The notes under the pieces are model-generated. The model did no database searches, was not told the origin of the DNA, and saw only the letters and a list, made by a program, of their open reading frames with translations. The position numbers and the translations under genes were made by a program. A stretch of DNA of 64,000 nt from Argentina anserina (Eukaryota > Streptophyta > Magnoliopsida > Rosales > Rosaceae): positions 33,926,694 through 33,990,693 of the forward strand of contig NC_065877.1 in assembly GCF_933775445.1 (NCBI RefSeq), in the 5' to 3' direction. Numbering within the stretch: the first letter of the stretch is position 1; the number at the start of each line of letters is the position of its first letter. Positions 12,104-24,236 of the stretch are shown piece after piece.

Positions 12104-14939
12104 TGTAACGACCCTAAAATTTCGAGCTTCAAACTCAAAATCTTAAAATCGTTAAACACAACAATAATCTCAATGAAATCGAAATCATTTAAATGTCGCA
12201 GCGGATCACATCTGAGTTTAGAATATAACTCAGTCAAGCCGATTATTACAAACCCAAATGATAATTCAACATATAACAAATGGAATTGTATAATCCTCAC
12301 AACAACCTCACAAATAAAATCACACCAAATCACACACACAATCCACGCTGGAACCTCACCACGACTGGATGCGATCGACTTCGAGTCTTCGGAGTCGTCA
12401 CTCAATCACCACTACTCAGCACCTGCGGAAGTATCCCCTACACCATTGAAATTGGTGCACCGGGATTGCAACACAAACCCGGTAAGCTTTACAGCTCGTA
12501 TGAGTAAAATATTAAAATAACTCTCGTCTCATAAAAGACACAACTCCACATCAACACAGTATAATGAAAATCATGAGAAAACGAGCAACCCATCTGGTTA
12601 CTCTAATACTTTCACAAAATGGTAACTAATGAGCGCTGGTACACATCCGTTACCCCTCACTTAGTATACCGCTGATGTTGGGTAACCACCCGCCACCCAA
12701 CATCCAAAACAAGCTGAGTACCCATGAGCAGATAACCACCCGTTACCTCCATGCAGTACTATGGCAGACAGACTAGAGCTCTAACTGTATCGTAACCTTC
12801 GCCCGGCCAAAGGCTAGGTTCCGACTTGCCTCACATGTACAATAATCTCACATCATATTGTACCACACATCACGTCCGAAGACAAATCACAATATTTCAC
12901 ATTTTCCGTGATAAATCATATACAATAATCACACATCATATTGTACGTTTTAAAACTTTCACGATATATCCACAATAAAAATCATAACAGTATATTATAT
13001 AGCAAACTATATATATTCGTACTTATTTACCATTTATACAATATATACATAGTCCACTATATCCTATACATGTCATATTTTATAAACACCTGAAAATTAC
13101 GTACGATAATCTCACATCATATCGCACCATTTAAATCACACACATGCACAATTTTTCTGTCACCGAAATGACTATTTTTAATGAATTAATAACAGTATGT
13201 AATTTAATGAACTATATATATATGTACTTATTACCATTATACTGTATATATGTAGTCCACAAAATTATATACATGTTGTAATTCATCTGATAAACACACT
13301 TGTAAAAATGTTGAATCACCACGAGGGTAGATTCGTAATTCAGTGAGATTTTACTCACCTTATTGACTTGAGCGTAATCCTCAATTTCCGATAATAATCC
13401 CTTTCCTCGATTTAGCGATCACCTTAAAAAGATAAAAAAAACCAGCATTTAGAATCGTTTCGTAAACCTTTAAATGCCAAAACAGTAATATACGGTTACT
13501 GTTCAGCAATTTTGGTTTATACGAAGTTACTGTTCACTGTTCACTATTCACGGTTACTGTACAATACTCAATTAATACGTATTTCTGTACGTATAAATAT
13601 TATATACGTATTTCTGTACGTATAAATATTAAATACGTATTTCTGTACGTATAAATAATAATACGTATTTATGTACGTATAAATATTAATACGTATTTCT
13701 GTACGTATAAATATTAATACGTATTTCTGTACGTATAAATATTAATACGTATTTCTGTACGTATACGTACGATTTAATGTAAATACAAATTCAGTAAATA
13801 AAATTTACTAAATTACCCTTTTTACAAATTACTTTTTACAATTACTGAAAGTAATTTATAATTACATTTACCGTAGGTAAAACTTAATTACATTTACCGC
13901 AGTAAATAAAAATTACATTTACTTTTACCGTACACAGTAAATTACCAAAATACCCTTCTGTCAAAACTGTTTACACCGCCTCACACGGCGGCGCGTGTGG
14001 CACACGCGCCACCTCCGGCCGGCCGCGCGTGGGGCCCACGCGCCGAGGCTAACCACGGCGCGTATAGCGCCACCTCCACCACCAAACCTCTTCTCTCTTC
14101 CTCCGCCACCTCCACACGGCATCACACCGTGCTTAGCCCCCCTTCAACACGCTCCACGCGCCGCCTAAGGCAACCGTACCTCTCCTCCTTCCTCCTCCGT
14201 TTCTCCTCTTCCAATCCACCATCAAAACCTCCCAAAACATCAATTAGCCACACCAATCCATCAATATAGTAAAACCCTTACCTCGACGAAGCTCTAGGAC
14301 CATTGGTGAGTCGCCGGAGATGCACCCATGAAGGAGACGTTTTCTGCCGAATCTCGGGGTAGCTGGTGGAGCTCCGGCGCTGCGTGGGGTGGCGTGTCGA
14401 GCTCGGGGTTGACCGCAGGGTGCCGTGCGACGCTCGTGGTGCCGGCGGTGTGCCTCACGGACGTGCGGTGGTGGAGATCGGGGAGGGAGGCCGAAGGTCT
14501 CGGGAGAGAGTATCGAGAGGGAGAGAAAACGAGAGGGAAGAGAGGGAAAAGTGAGAGGGAGGCGGAGAGAACTGAGGGTTTCCAAAAGTGGAAACCCTAA
14601 ACACAAAACATTCTATTTATACTCGTTTCCAAATCGGAAACTAACTTCCGACGTTAATAACTTTTACCTCCGACGTCCGATTCGAATGCGTCACATATCC
14701 ACGAACTCGTATCGACGAGCTCTACAACTTCCGTGAAGAAAGTTTTCACAACCGAGCAACGGATTAAAAGTCGATATAAACGTTCGGAAATGTAACGTTT
14801 TTTGAATTAAACGTTCCGATAACGTATCCGTTACTCGTTTCATAACGTCGTAAACAATCTCATCCATTCTAATTAAATTTCACAACTTAATAAAATTAAA
14901 TTCAATTTCAAATATTGTTTGAATACGAGGGTTATTACA
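12104..14939 (-). repeat. 3' LTR of the inner retrotransposon (2836 bp)
   Basis: This LTR has the same length as its partner at 19731-22566, with offset 7627. By eye I find five substitutions and no indel: 12859/20486, 12920/20547, 14075/21702, 14447/22074 and 14713/22340. It contains a 27-bp tandem repeat and a GC-rich zone (about 13978-14600). Open frames in the GC-rich zone are not genes. Confidence 0.93.
13576..13771. repeat. 27-bp TACGTA tandem repeat in the 3' LTR
   Basis: About seven copies of a unit reading TACGTATTTCTGTACGTATA plus an AT spacer. Each unit has two inverted TACGTA hexamers and can fold on itself. The partner copy is at 21203-21398, and a six-copy relative is in the outer LTR at 22872-23040. 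Confidence 0.88.
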
Positions 14940-14956
14940 ATCTACCCCCCTTAAAG
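14940..14956 (-). promoter_or_regulatory. polypurine tract of the inner retrotransposon
   Basis: On the minus strand the purine run AAGGGGGGTAGAT abuts the start of the 3' LTR at 14939. This is where plus-strand DNA synthesis is primed in LTR retrotransposons. Confidence 0.8.
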
Positions 14957-14980
14957 GAAATTTCGTCCCGAAATTCAAGC

Positions 14981-17900
14981 TCACTCTACAAACAACTGTG
15001 GATATCTGGTCATCATGTCTGACTCTAGCTCCCAAGATGCATCACCCTCGTCATGGTGACTCCACAACACCTTGACTAGCCCAACTTCTCTCCTCCGTAG
15101 CTTCTTTGTGGATCTATCCAGGATACGAACCGGTTCGACCACAAATGTAGCATTTTCCTTCACCTCAATGGTGCTATGATCAATCACATGTGACTCATCT
15201 GGTACATACTTCCTCAACATGGAAATGTGGAAGACATTGTGAACACCCGACATACTAGTAGGCAAGGCTAGTCGATAAGCTAGTTCGCCCACCTTCTCAA
15301 GTATCTCAAAGGGCCCAACGTACCTCGGTGCCAACTTTCCTTTCTTGCCGAATCTCACTACACCTCTCATAGGTGAAACTTTCAAGAACACATGATCACC
15401 GACCTCAAATTCCACATGTCTCCTCTTCAAGTCTGCATAGCTCTTCTGTCTACTCTGAGCGGTCCGGATTCTATCTCGAATGATCGAGATCTTCTCCGTG
15501 GTTTCCTGAACCACCTCTGGACCCATCAGTGCCTCATCACCAACTTCGGCCCAACATATCGGAGATCGACATGGCCTACCATAAAGTGCCTCATACGGTG
15601 CCATGCCAATGCTAGAATGGTAGCTGTTGTTGTAGGCAAACTCAATCAATCTCAAATGATCTTCCCAGCTACCCTTGAAATCCAACACACATGCTCTCAA
15701 CATGTCTTCCATCACCTGATTCACCCTCTCTGTCTGTCCATCCGTCTGAGGGTGAAAAGCTGTACTCATATCCAAGGTAGTGCCCATCGCCTTCTGCAAA
15801 CCACCCCAGAACTTCGAAGTGAAACGTGCATCTCTATCGGAAACAATAGAAACCGGAGCACCATGAAGTCTCACTACCTCATCCACATATAGTTTCCCAA
15901 GCACGTCCACTGAGTACTTCATCGACACTGGGAGAAAATGAGCCGACTTCGTCAATCGATCGACAATCACCCATATGGCATCGTGACCCTTCTTCGATCT
16001 AGGCAACCCGGTCACAAAATCCATAGATATCTGCTCCCACTTCCAAAGAGGAATAGTCAGTGGTTTCAACATGCCAGCTGGTCGTTGATGTTCTGCTTTC
16101 ACTTGCTGACATGTAAGGCACTTCGATACAAACTCTGCCACATCTTTCTTCATACCGTTCCACCAGAATTGTCTGCATAGGTCCTTGTACATCTTGGTGT
16201 TCCCTGGATGGACGGTATAGCGTGAACGATGTGCCGTACGAAGAACCTCCTCTCGAAGATCATCACAATCTGGGACACACAATCTTGCCCCAAACCTCAA
16301 CCCTCCATCGGGTCCAACTCTCCACTCAGAAGGACACCCATCAAGCGTATCAACTACAAGATCCGCCAACTTAGCTCGCAAGAGTCTATCCTGCGCCTGA
16401 CCCTGTATGATCCTCGTGATCAATGTGGGTTGCACTGTGACACTACCAAGAAAGACCCTTGGTTCTCCTCCCGATGGTACCAAATCAAACTCTGATGCAG
16501 CTTCTAGCATGAACCATTCCTGGACCATAAGTGAAGCTACTACTCCTCTCGGTTTTCTGCTCAAGGCATCAGCCACCACATTTGCCTTCCCCGGGTGGTA
16601 CTCTAATGTGAAGTCATAGTCCTTGAGGAGTTCCATCCATCTCCTCTGCCTCATATTCAGCTCCTTCTGTGAGAACAAGTACTTCAAACTCTTATGATCT
16701 GAAAAGAGTTGAAATTTCTCACCATACAAGTAATGTCTCCAAATCTTCAGGGCAAATACAACTGCCGCAAGCTCTAAGTCGTGTGTCGGATAATTCCTCT
16801 CATGAATCTTCAGTTGTCTCGAGCCATAAGCAACAACTCCTCCATGCTGCATCAACACACAACCCAAACCTTGGAGCGAAGCATCACTGTAAATGACATA
16901 ACCACCACCACTAGAAGGAATCGTCAACACTGGAGCTGTGGTCAGTCTAGTCTTTAGTTTGCTGAATGCTTCCTCACATGCATCCGTCCACACGAACGGA
17001 GTATCTTTCTTGGTCAACTTGGTCAATGAAGATGCAATACTAGAAAACCCCTCAATAAACCTCCTGTAGTATCCTGCCAAACCGAGGAAACTACGTATCT
17101 CTGTAGGGTTCTTTGGACGACTCCAATTCTTTACTGCCTCTACCTTTGACGGGTCAACTAGTACTCCATCTTTTGAAACAACATGACCAAGGAATTTGAC
17201 CTCTTCTTTCCAGAACTCACACTTCTCTAGCTTGGCATACAGTCTCGCCTCCTTCAAAGTCTGCAACACTGTTCTCAGGTGCACCACATGTTCCTCTCGT
17301 GTCTTGGAGTATATCAGAATATCATCCACAAACACCACTACGAACTCATCCAAGTACGGACTAAATACTTGGTTCATCAAACTCATGAAGACAGCTGGTG
17401 CATTCGTTAGACCAAATGGCATGACGACAAACTCATAATGTCCATACCGGGTCCTGAAGGCTGTCTTCGATATATCTTCTTCCTTCACTCTGAGTTGATG
17501 ATAACCAGATCTCAAATCAATCTTAGAGAACACTGTAGCACCTTTGAGCTGATCGAACAAGTCATCAATCCTAGGTAAGGGATACCTATTCTTGATGGTC
17601 ACCTTGTTCAGCTCTCTGTAGTCCACACACAACCGTAGTGAACCATCTTTCTTCTTCACGAATAACACCGGTGCTCCCCAAGGTGAAACACTAGGTCTAA
17701 TGAACCCTTGGTCTAATAGCTCATCGATCTGTACCTTCAGCTCCTTAAGTTCATTCTGTCCCATTCTATAGGGCGCCTTTGACACAGGTGCCGTACCCGG
17801 TACTACATCAATGCAGAAATCTACCACCCTTCGAGGTGGTAGTCCCGGTATCTCTTGGAACACTTCACCGAACTCAGATACCACCACAATGCCTGCGATA

Positions 17901-19462
17901 GTCACTTTCTGATCCCCCGACTCCACGTGTGCTAAAACTCCTGATCTCATGGCGTTATCTGACCTGAGGCAACGATAACGAAACACTGGCTCCCCAGGTC
18001 TATGAAATGACACCACCATGTCAAAACAATCAATCACAGCATGCTGTGGTCTCAACCAATCAATACCCAAGATCACATCATAAGTGTGATCCGGAATCAC
18101 AATCAACGAAGCAGAGAACTCTCTACTTCCAATCAAGATCGGACAAGCTTTGCAGATTGTCTCTAACTCAAGTGACACTCCAAGGGGTGAAGTGACACAT
18201 AAGGCGTCCCCGAGAGGTGTAGGAATCAATCCTAGCATCTCCACTACTGAACTAGCAATGAATGAATGCGATGCTCCCGTATCAAACAGCACTCTAGCAA
18301 GGTAGTCAAAGAGCGATAATGTACCTTCCACTCCTGTGTCTCGCTGACCCACTGCGAACACTCTAGCTTGGCCTGCTGGTAGCTGTCTCTGCGGCCGTTC
18401 CTGTCTACCCGGAAGTGGTCGGGTACAATCTCGAGCTATGTGCCCCACCTGCCCGCACCGGTGGCACCCTCCTCTCCTCGGTTTCGGACATGCTGAGGCG
18501 TAATGTCCCATCTCATTGCAACCATAACACCTCACTGCTGCTAATGGTCTGACTGGTGCTGCCCTGATAGCTAGGGGTGGTGCCCTTATCGGGGCCTGAT
18601 AGTGGGGTCTTGGCCTCTTCCATGACCTATCCTTCGGTCCTGAGTGCTCGCTGCCTGTATAGACTACCTTGTCTTTCCCCTTCGCATCTCTGTTCCCCAC
18701 ATCACCTGCTCGAGTCTTCTCTGCTTGCTCCAAACTCATAGCACTCTCAAATATCTGCTCCCGTGAAGTCAGGCAAAGGACTGATATCATGGTCTTGTAC
18801 TCTTGTTTCAGCCCACGTAGATACTTCTGAGCTAAAGCAGTCGCACCCATAGGCCTGACATACCGATACAGTTGCGAGAATCGAGCATCATACTCTCTAA
18901 TAGTCATGTCTCCCTGCACCAATGCCAGAAACTCCAACTCTAAGTCCTCCTGTACTGAGGCTGGAAAATACTTCTCTTGGAATATGGTGGTGAAATCTCC
19001 CCATGTGAATGTAGACACATCCACAGTCTGTCTCATGCTCTTCCACCAATCTAGAGCATCACCCTTGAGAAAGAATGTAGCTATCTTTCTCTTCTCAATC
19101 TCTGTGCACTCCATCAACTCAAAATAAGCCTCCATACCCTCGATCCAATGGTCAGCTACCATGTGATCTAGTCCCCCATGAAATGTCGGAGCTGACAGTG
19201 CACTAATATCCTTGATCAGCTTCAACACTCGACCGTCATCTCTAACCGCAGGAGCTGGCTCATCCTGCTCCTCCTGCGGAGCAGCCTCCTCATAGAGGTT
19301 CTCCACGTTGTGGACTCGACCTGTGGCCCTACCTCGACCTCGGCCTACCTGCTCTACCTGTGGAGCAGCCTCCTCATAAAGGTTCTCCACGTTGCGGACT
19401 CGGCCTGTGGTCCTACCTCGACCTCGGCCTCTCGCCCGTCCTCGGCCCTTGTCACCGTTCAT
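14981..19462 (-). CDS. intact gag-pol polyprotein of a Ty3/gypsy retrotransposon
   Basis: A single open frame of 1493 residues starts at the ATG at 19462-19460. In order it has an Arg/Gly-rich N-terminus with a duplicated [12 protein letters not shown] segment, a retrotransposon gag domain (about 85-260), two CCHC zinc knuckles (CYGCNEMGH about 311 and CHRCGQVGH about 328), an aspartic protease site DTGASHSF (about 391), reverse transcriptase with FVDDIL (about 710), RNase H starting at YSDAS (about 860), an HHCC integrase zinc finger (about 1077) and the integrase core with the [12 protein letters not shown] and [10 protein letters not shown] blocks. The C-terminus ends in a chromodomain-like segment with VKVLW and ASWE. 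There is no stop or frameshift, and gag and pol share one frame as in many plant chromoviruses. Its stop lies 42 bp from the LTR. Confidence 0.95.
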   Translation of the reverse strand: MNGDKGRGRARGRGRGRTTGRVRNVENLYEEAAPQVEQVGRGRGRATGRVHNVENLYEEAAPQEEQDEPAPAVRDDGRVLKLIKDISALSAPTFHGGLDHMVADHWIEGMEAYFELMECTEIEKRKIATFFLKGDALDWWKSMRQTVDVSTFTWGDFTTIFQEKYFPASVQEDLELEFLALVQGDMTIREYDARFSQLYRYVRPMGATALAQKYLRGLKQEYKTMISVLCLTSREQIFESAMSLEQAEKTRAGDVGNRDAKGKDKVVYTGSEHSGPKDRSWKRPRPHYQAPIRAPPLAIRAAPVRPLAAVRCYGCNEMGHYASACPKPRRGGCHRCGQVGHIARDCTRPLPGRQERPQRQLPAGQARVFAVGQRDTGVEGTLSLFDYLARVLFDTGASHSFIASSVVEMLGLIPTPLGDALCVTSPLGVSLELETICKACPILIGSREFSASLIVIPDHTYDVILGIDWLRPQHAVIDCFDMVVSFHRPGEPVFRYRCLRSDNAMRSGVLAHVESGDQKVTIAGIVVVSEFGEVFQEIPGLPPRRVVDFCIDVVPGTAPVSKAPYRMGQNELKELKVQIDELLDQGFIRPSVSPWGAPVLFVKKKDGSLRLCVDYRELNKVTIKNRYPLPRIDDLFDQLKGATVFSKIDLRSGYHQLRVKEEDISKTAFRTRYGHYEFVVMPFGLTNAPAVFMSLMNQVFSPYLDEFVVVFVDDILIYSKTREEHVVHLRTVLQTLKEARLYAKLEKCEFWKEEVKFLGHVVSKDGVLVDPSKVEAVKNWSRPKNPTEIRSFLGLAGYYRRFIEGFSSIASSLTKLTKKDTPFVWTDACEEAFSKLKTRLTTAPVLTIPSSGGGYVIYSDASLQGLGCVLMQHGGVVAYGSRQLKIHERNYPTHDLELAAVVFALKIWRHYLYGEKFQLFSDHKSLKYLFSQKELNMRQRRWMELLKDYDFTLEYHPGKANVVADALSRKPRGVVASLMVQEWFMLEAASEFDLVPSGGEPRVFLGSVTVQPTLITRIIQGQAQDRLLRAKLADLVVDTLDGCPSEWRVGPDGGLRFGARLCVPDCDDLREEVLRTAHRSRYTVHPGNTKMYKDLCRQFWWNGMKKDVAEFVSKCLTCQQVKAEHQRPAGMLKPLTIPLWKWEQISMDFVTGLPRSKKGHDAIWVIVDRLTKSAHFLPVSMKYSVDVLGKLYVDEVVRLHGAPVSIVSDRDARFTSKFWGGLQKAMGTTLDMSTAFHPQTDGQTERVNQVMEDMLRACVLDFKGSWEDHLRLIEFAYNNSYHSSIGMAPYEALYGRPCRSPICWAEVGDEALMGPEVVQETTEKISIIRDRIRTAQSRQKSYADLKRRHVEFEVGDHVFLKVSPMRGVVRFGKKGKLAPRYVGPFEILEKVGELAYRLALPTSMSGVHNVFHISMLRKYVPDESHVIDHSTIEVKENATFVVEPVRILDRSTKKLRRREVGLVKVLWSHHDEGDASWELESDMMTRYPQLFVE

Positions 19463-19715
19463 CACCTTCAAAAACAATACACTTAGTCAATACTCAAGAA
19501 ATCTCGAACTCAGCCAAAACAGATCCAAAGATTATAACTTAAAGATCATCGAAGTATCATCACAATACTCCCTAGAGGACCAAACCGTGAGGTATGGCTC
19601 CTAACACTCTCGCGTACCCGACGACATATCAATACCGGGGAGCATGTGATGGGAGCCCGCCTGCAGTCGGATCATCGCTCCCGGATGGTATAGATAATCG
19701 CCAAATACGCACTTA

Positions 19716-19728
19716 GGCTCTGATACCA
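19716..19728 (-). promoter_or_regulatory. primer-binding site (initiator Met tRNA)
   Basis: On the minus strand TGGTATCAGAGCC lies two bases inside the 5' LTR end at 19731. It matches the 3' end of plant initiator methionine tRNA, the usual primer for minus-strand synthesis in such elements. Confidence 0.88.
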
Positions 19729-19730
19729 AC

Positions 19731-22566
19731 TGTAACGACCCTAAAATTTCGAGCTTCAAACTCAAAATCTTAAAATCGTTAAACACAACAATAATCTCAA
19801 TGAAATCGAAATCATTTAAATGTCGCAGCGGATCACATCTGAGTTTAGAATATAACTCAGTCAAGCCGATTATTACAAACCCAAATGATAATTCAACATA
19901 TAACAAATGGAATTGTATAATCCTCACAACAACCTCACAAATAAAATCACACCAAATCACACACACAATCCACGCTGGAACCTCACCACGACTGGATGCG
20001 ATCGACTTCGAGTCTTCGGAGTCGTCACTCAATCACCACTACTCAGCACCTGCGGAAGTATCCCCTACACCATTGAAATTGGTGCACCGGGATTGCAACA
20101 CAAACCCGGTAAGCTTTACAGCTCGTATGAGTAAAATATTAAAATAACTCTCGTCTCATAAAAGACACAACTCCACATCAACACAGTATAATGAAAATCA
20201 TGAGAAAACGAGCAACCCATCTGGTTACTCTAATACTTTCACAAAATGGTAACTAATGAGCGCTGGTACACATCCGTTACCCCTCACTTAGTATACCGCT
20301 GATGTTGGGTAACCACCCGCCACCCAACATCCAAAACAAGCTGAGTACCCATGAGCAGATAACCACCCGTTACCTCCATGCAGTACTATGGCAGACAGAC
20401 TAGAGCTCTAACTGTATCGTAACCTTCGCCCGGCCAAAGGCTAGGTTCCGACTTGCCTCACATGTACAATAATCTCACATCATATGGTACCACACATCAC
20501 GTCCGAAGACAAATCACAATATTTCACATTTTCCGTGATAAATCATGTACAATAATCACACATCATATTGTACGTTTTAAAACTTTCACGATATATCCAC
20601 AATAAAAATCATAACAGTATATTATATAGCAAACTATATATATTCGTACTTATTTACCATTTATACAATATATACATAGTCCACTATATCCTATACATGT
20701 CATATTTTATAAACACCTGAAAATTACGTACGATAATCTCACATCATATCGCACCATTTAAATCACACACATGCACAATTTTTCTGTCACCGAAATGACT
20801 ATTTTTAATGAATTAATAACAGTATGTAATTTAATGAACTATATATATATGTACTTATTACCATTATACTGTATATATGTAGTCCACAAAATTATATACA
20901 TGTTGTAATTCATCTGATAAACACACTTGTAAAAATGTTGAATCACCACGAGGGTAGATTCGTAATTCAGTGAGATTTTACTCACCTTATTGACTTGAGC
21001 GTAATCCTCAATTTCCGATAATAATCCCTTTCCTCGATTTAGCGATCACCTTAAAAAGATAAAAAAAACCAGCATTTAGAATCGTTTCGTAAACCTTTAA
21101 ATGCCAAAACAGTAATATACGGTTACTGTTCAGCAATTTTGGTTTATACGAAGTTACTGTTCACTGTTCACTATTCACGGTTACTGTACAATACTCAATT
21201 AATACGTATTTCTGTACGTATAAATATTATATACGTATTTCTGTACGTATAAATATTAAATACGTATTTCTGTACGTATAAATAATAATACGTATTTATG
21301 TACGTATAAATATTAATACGTATTTCTGTACGTATAAATATTAATACGTATTTCTGTACGTATAAATATTAATACGTATTTCTGTACGTATACGTACGAT
21401 TTAATGTAAATACAAATTCAGTAAATAAAATTTACTAAATTACCCTTTTTACAAATTACTTTTTACAATTACTGAAAGTAATTTATAATTACATTTACCG
21501 TAGGTAAAACTTAATTACATTTACCGCAGTAAATAAAAATTACATTTACTTTTACCGTACACAGTAAATTACCAAAATACCCTTCTGTCAAAACTGTTTA
21601 CACCGCCTCACACGGCGGCGCGTGTGGCACACGCGCCACCTCCGGCCGGCCGCGCGTGGGGCCCACGCGCCGAGGCTAACCACGGCGCGTATAGCGCCAC
21701 CGCCACCACCAAACCTCTTCTCTCTTCCTCCGCCACCTCCACACGGCATCACACCGTGCTTAGCCCCCCTTCAACACGCTCCACGCGCCGCCTAAGGCAA
21801 CCGTACCTCTCCTCCTTCCTCCTCCGTTTCTCCTCTTCCAATCCACCATCAAAACCTCCCAAAACATCAATTAGCCACACCAATCCATCAATATAGTAAA
21901 ACCCTTACCTCGACGAAGCTCTAGGACCATTGGTGAGTCGCCGGAGATGCACCCATGAAGGAGACGTTTTCTGCCGAATCTCGGGGTAGCTGGTGGAGCT
22001 CCGGCGCTGCGTGGGGTGGCGTGTCGAGCTCGGGGTTGACCGCAGGGTGCCGTGCGACGCTCGTGGTGCCGGCAGTGTGCCTCACGGACGTGCGGTGGTG
22101 GAGATCGGGGAGGGAGGCCGAAGGTCTCGGGAGAGAGTATCGAGAGGGAGAGAAAACGAGAGGGAAGAGAGGGAAAAGTGAGAGGGAGGCGGAGAGAACT
22201 GAGGGTTTCCAAAAGTGGAAACCCTAAACACAAAACATTCTATTTATACTCGTTTCCAAATCGGAAACTAACTTCCGACGTTAATAACTTTTACCTCCGA
22301 CGTCCGATTCGAATGCGTCACATATCCACGAACTCGTATGGACGAGCTCTACAACTTCCGTGAAGAAAGTTTTCACAACCGAGCAACGGATTAAAAGTCG
22401 ATATAAACGTTCGGAAATGTAACGTTTTTTGAATTAAACGTTCCGATAACGTATCCGTTACTCGTTTCATAACGTCGTAAACAATCTCATCCATTCTAAT
22501 TAAATTTCACAACTTAATAAAATTAAATTCAATTTCAAATATTGTTTGAATACGAGGGTTATTACA
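19731..22566 (-). repeat. 5' LTR of the inner retrotransposon (2836 bp)
   Basis: Partner of 12104-14939, with the same length and five substitutions. In the element's sense this copy contains the promoter that would drive gag-pol. It ends at 22566 and is followed by the TATAC duplication at 22567-22571. Confidence 0.93.
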
Positions 22567-22871
22567 TATACGTGTCGTAATTCAATATTAAAATCTCTTG
22601 CAAAAATCTTGGAATCACCGCAAGGGTAGATTCGTAAATAAGTGAGATTTTACTCACCTTATAGACTCGAGCGTAATTCCACAATTCCCGATGATAATTC
22701 CTTTCCTCGATTTAACGATCACCTTGAAAAGATAAGAAAAGAATTTAGAATCGATTCGTAAACCTTTAAATGCCGAAACAGTAATAATCGATTACTGTTC
22801 AGCAATTTTCGGTTTTACGAAGTTACTGTTCACTGTTCACTATTCACGGTTACTGTACACTACTCAATTAA

Positions 22872-23040
22872 TACGTATTTCTGTACGTATAAGTACTATA
22901 TACGTATTTCTGTACGTATAAATACTATATACGTATTTCTATACGTATAAATATTAAATACGTATTTCTGTACGTATAAATAATAATACGTATTTCTGTA
23001 CGTATAAATATTAATACGTATTTCTGTACGTATACGTACG
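22872..23040. repeat. 27-bp TACGTA tandem repeat in the outer LTR
   Basis: About six diverged copies of the same unit found in the inner LTRs, at the equivalent position, showing that the array is an old feature of this LTR family. Confidence 0.85.
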
Positions 23041-23639
23041 ATTTAAATGTAAATACAATCTCAGTAAATAAAATTTACTATTTACCTTTTACAAATTACT
23101 TTTTACATTTACTGAAAGTAATTTATATTTACATTTACCGAAGGTAAAATTTAATTACATTTACCGTAGTAAATAAAAATTACATTTATATTTACCGTAC
23201 ACAGTAAATTACCAAAATACCCTTCTGTCGAAATTGCTCACACCGCCTCACACGGCGGCGCGTGTGGCACAAAACCGGCGCGTGTGATGTCACCACCACT
23301 CCAAAACCCTCCTCCTTTCTCCCCTCTTCCTCTCTCCGGTCCTAGGCCGCCTCCTACTCCTCCCACGCTCCTCCACGCGCCGCCTCTAGGCGGCGGTAAC
23401 CCTCCTTCCACCTCTCCCTCCGATCTCCACCAACAACCTCCCATTTCATCCAAAAAACATCACACAACATCACAACCATGAATTAAAAGCCTCCTTACCT
23501 AGATCGGAGTCCAAAACCGTCGGGAACGCTTGAAAGGAGCTTCCTCTTCGTTGTGGCTCCTTGGCGGCAGGAGGAGGCTCGGTGTGCTCGAGGTGGTGGT
23601 AGGGGTCTCGCGATTCCCAGGGACGGTGGTGAGGTGCAG

Positions 23640-23870
23640 CTGCTCGGTGAGGAGAGGGAGAGGGAGAGGGAGAAAGCCGAGAGAGGGAGAGGGAGAAAGA
23701 GAGAACCGAGAGAGTGAAGAGAGAATGAGAGAAAAGAGAGAGAAAAGAGAGAGAAAAGAGAGAAAAGAAAGAAAAGAAAGAAAAGAAAGAGAAAAGAGAG
23801 AAAAGTTAGAGAAAAGAAAGAGAGAAGAAAGAGAGGGGCGGCGGAAGAGAGAGGGGAGAGAGAAGAGGGT
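23640..23870 (+). repeat. purine-rich GAGA tract in the outer LTR
   Basis: About 230 bases of GAGAGG, GAGAAAA and AAAGAAAG units, low in complexity. Its long open frame is an artefact of composition. Confidence 0.75.
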
Positions 23871-24231
23871 TTCTGAAAATAGAAACCCTACTTCACAAAA
23901 TGTCCTTTATACCCCCCCTTAAAATCGGAAACTATCTTCCGTCAATAATAACTTTTACACACAACGTCCGATTCGAACGCGTCACATATCCACGAACTCG
24001 TATCGACGAGCTCTACAACTTTCGTGAAGAAAGTTTTCGCAACCGAGCGACGGAATAAAAGTCGATAAATAAGTTGCGGAAATGTAACGTTTTTACTAAA
24101 TAAACGTTCTGAAACGTTTCCGTTCGAGTTTCGAATTTTTGTAAGCGATCCAAATTCCATTTTTATTGAATTCCACAACTTAATAGAAATTAAACAATCT
24201 AAAAATCGTTCCGAAAAATCGGGTTATTACA

Positions 24232-24236
24232 CATCC
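24232..24236. repeat. target site duplication, right copy (CATCC)
   Basis: CATCC follows the LTR terminus at 24231 and matches 10602-10606. It also forms part of the COBRA codons for LDG. Confidence 0.9.

Larger units (their letters stand above)
12104..22566 (-). mobile_element. full-length Ty3/gypsy LTR retrotransposon, probable Tekay/Del-like chromovirus
   Basis: The element is 10,463 bp, bounded by TGTAACGACC and GGGTTATTACA, with TATAC duplications at 12099-12103 and 22567-22571. It lies in minus orientation. The 5' LTR is 19731-22566, followed by a primer-binding site complementary to initiator methionine tRNA (19728-19716). One intact gag-pol frame comes next, then a polypurine tract just before the 3' LTR (12104-14939). 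Protease, RT-RNase H and integrase follow in the order expected for Ty3/gypsy. Very long LTRs and a chromodomain-like C-terminus suggest the Tekay/Del clade, which is an inference. All parts needed for autonomous movement appear present, and the two LTRs differ by only five substitutions. Confidence 0.93.
10607..24231 (-). mobile_element. solo LTR interrupted by a nested element
   Basis: The outer insertion has termini TGTAACTACCCC at 10607 and GGGTTATTACA at 24231 on the plus strand, flanked by CATCC duplications. After removal of the nested element (12104-22566) and one TATAC copy it is a single LTR of about 3.16 kb (10607-12103 plus 22572-24231). There is no internal region or second LTR, so it is a solo LTR left by LTR-LTR recombination. 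It clearly belongs to the same family as the inner LTRs (shared start AAAATTTCGAGC, the GGTGCACC module, the 27-bp repeat and the terminal block) but differs at many positions and carries its own 83-bp tandem repeat. In LTR sense it reads on the minus strand, the same sense as the COBRA gene. Confidence 0.9.

Noticed and set aside
13576..13771. Regular short repeats that could suggest a CRISPR array
   Set aside because: The genome is a plant, the spacers are near-identical AT segments, and the array is part of an LTR.
13997..14736. Several overlapping open frames of 60-120 codons on both strands (and the duplicate set at 21624-22363)
   Set aside because: They lie in the GC-rich part of the LTRs, are repeated exactly with the LTR, and show no domain. 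They are composition artefacts.
23530..23922. Open frame rich in Arg, Glu and Lys
   Set aside because: It is translated from a GAGA-type simple repeat in the outer LTR, not a gene.
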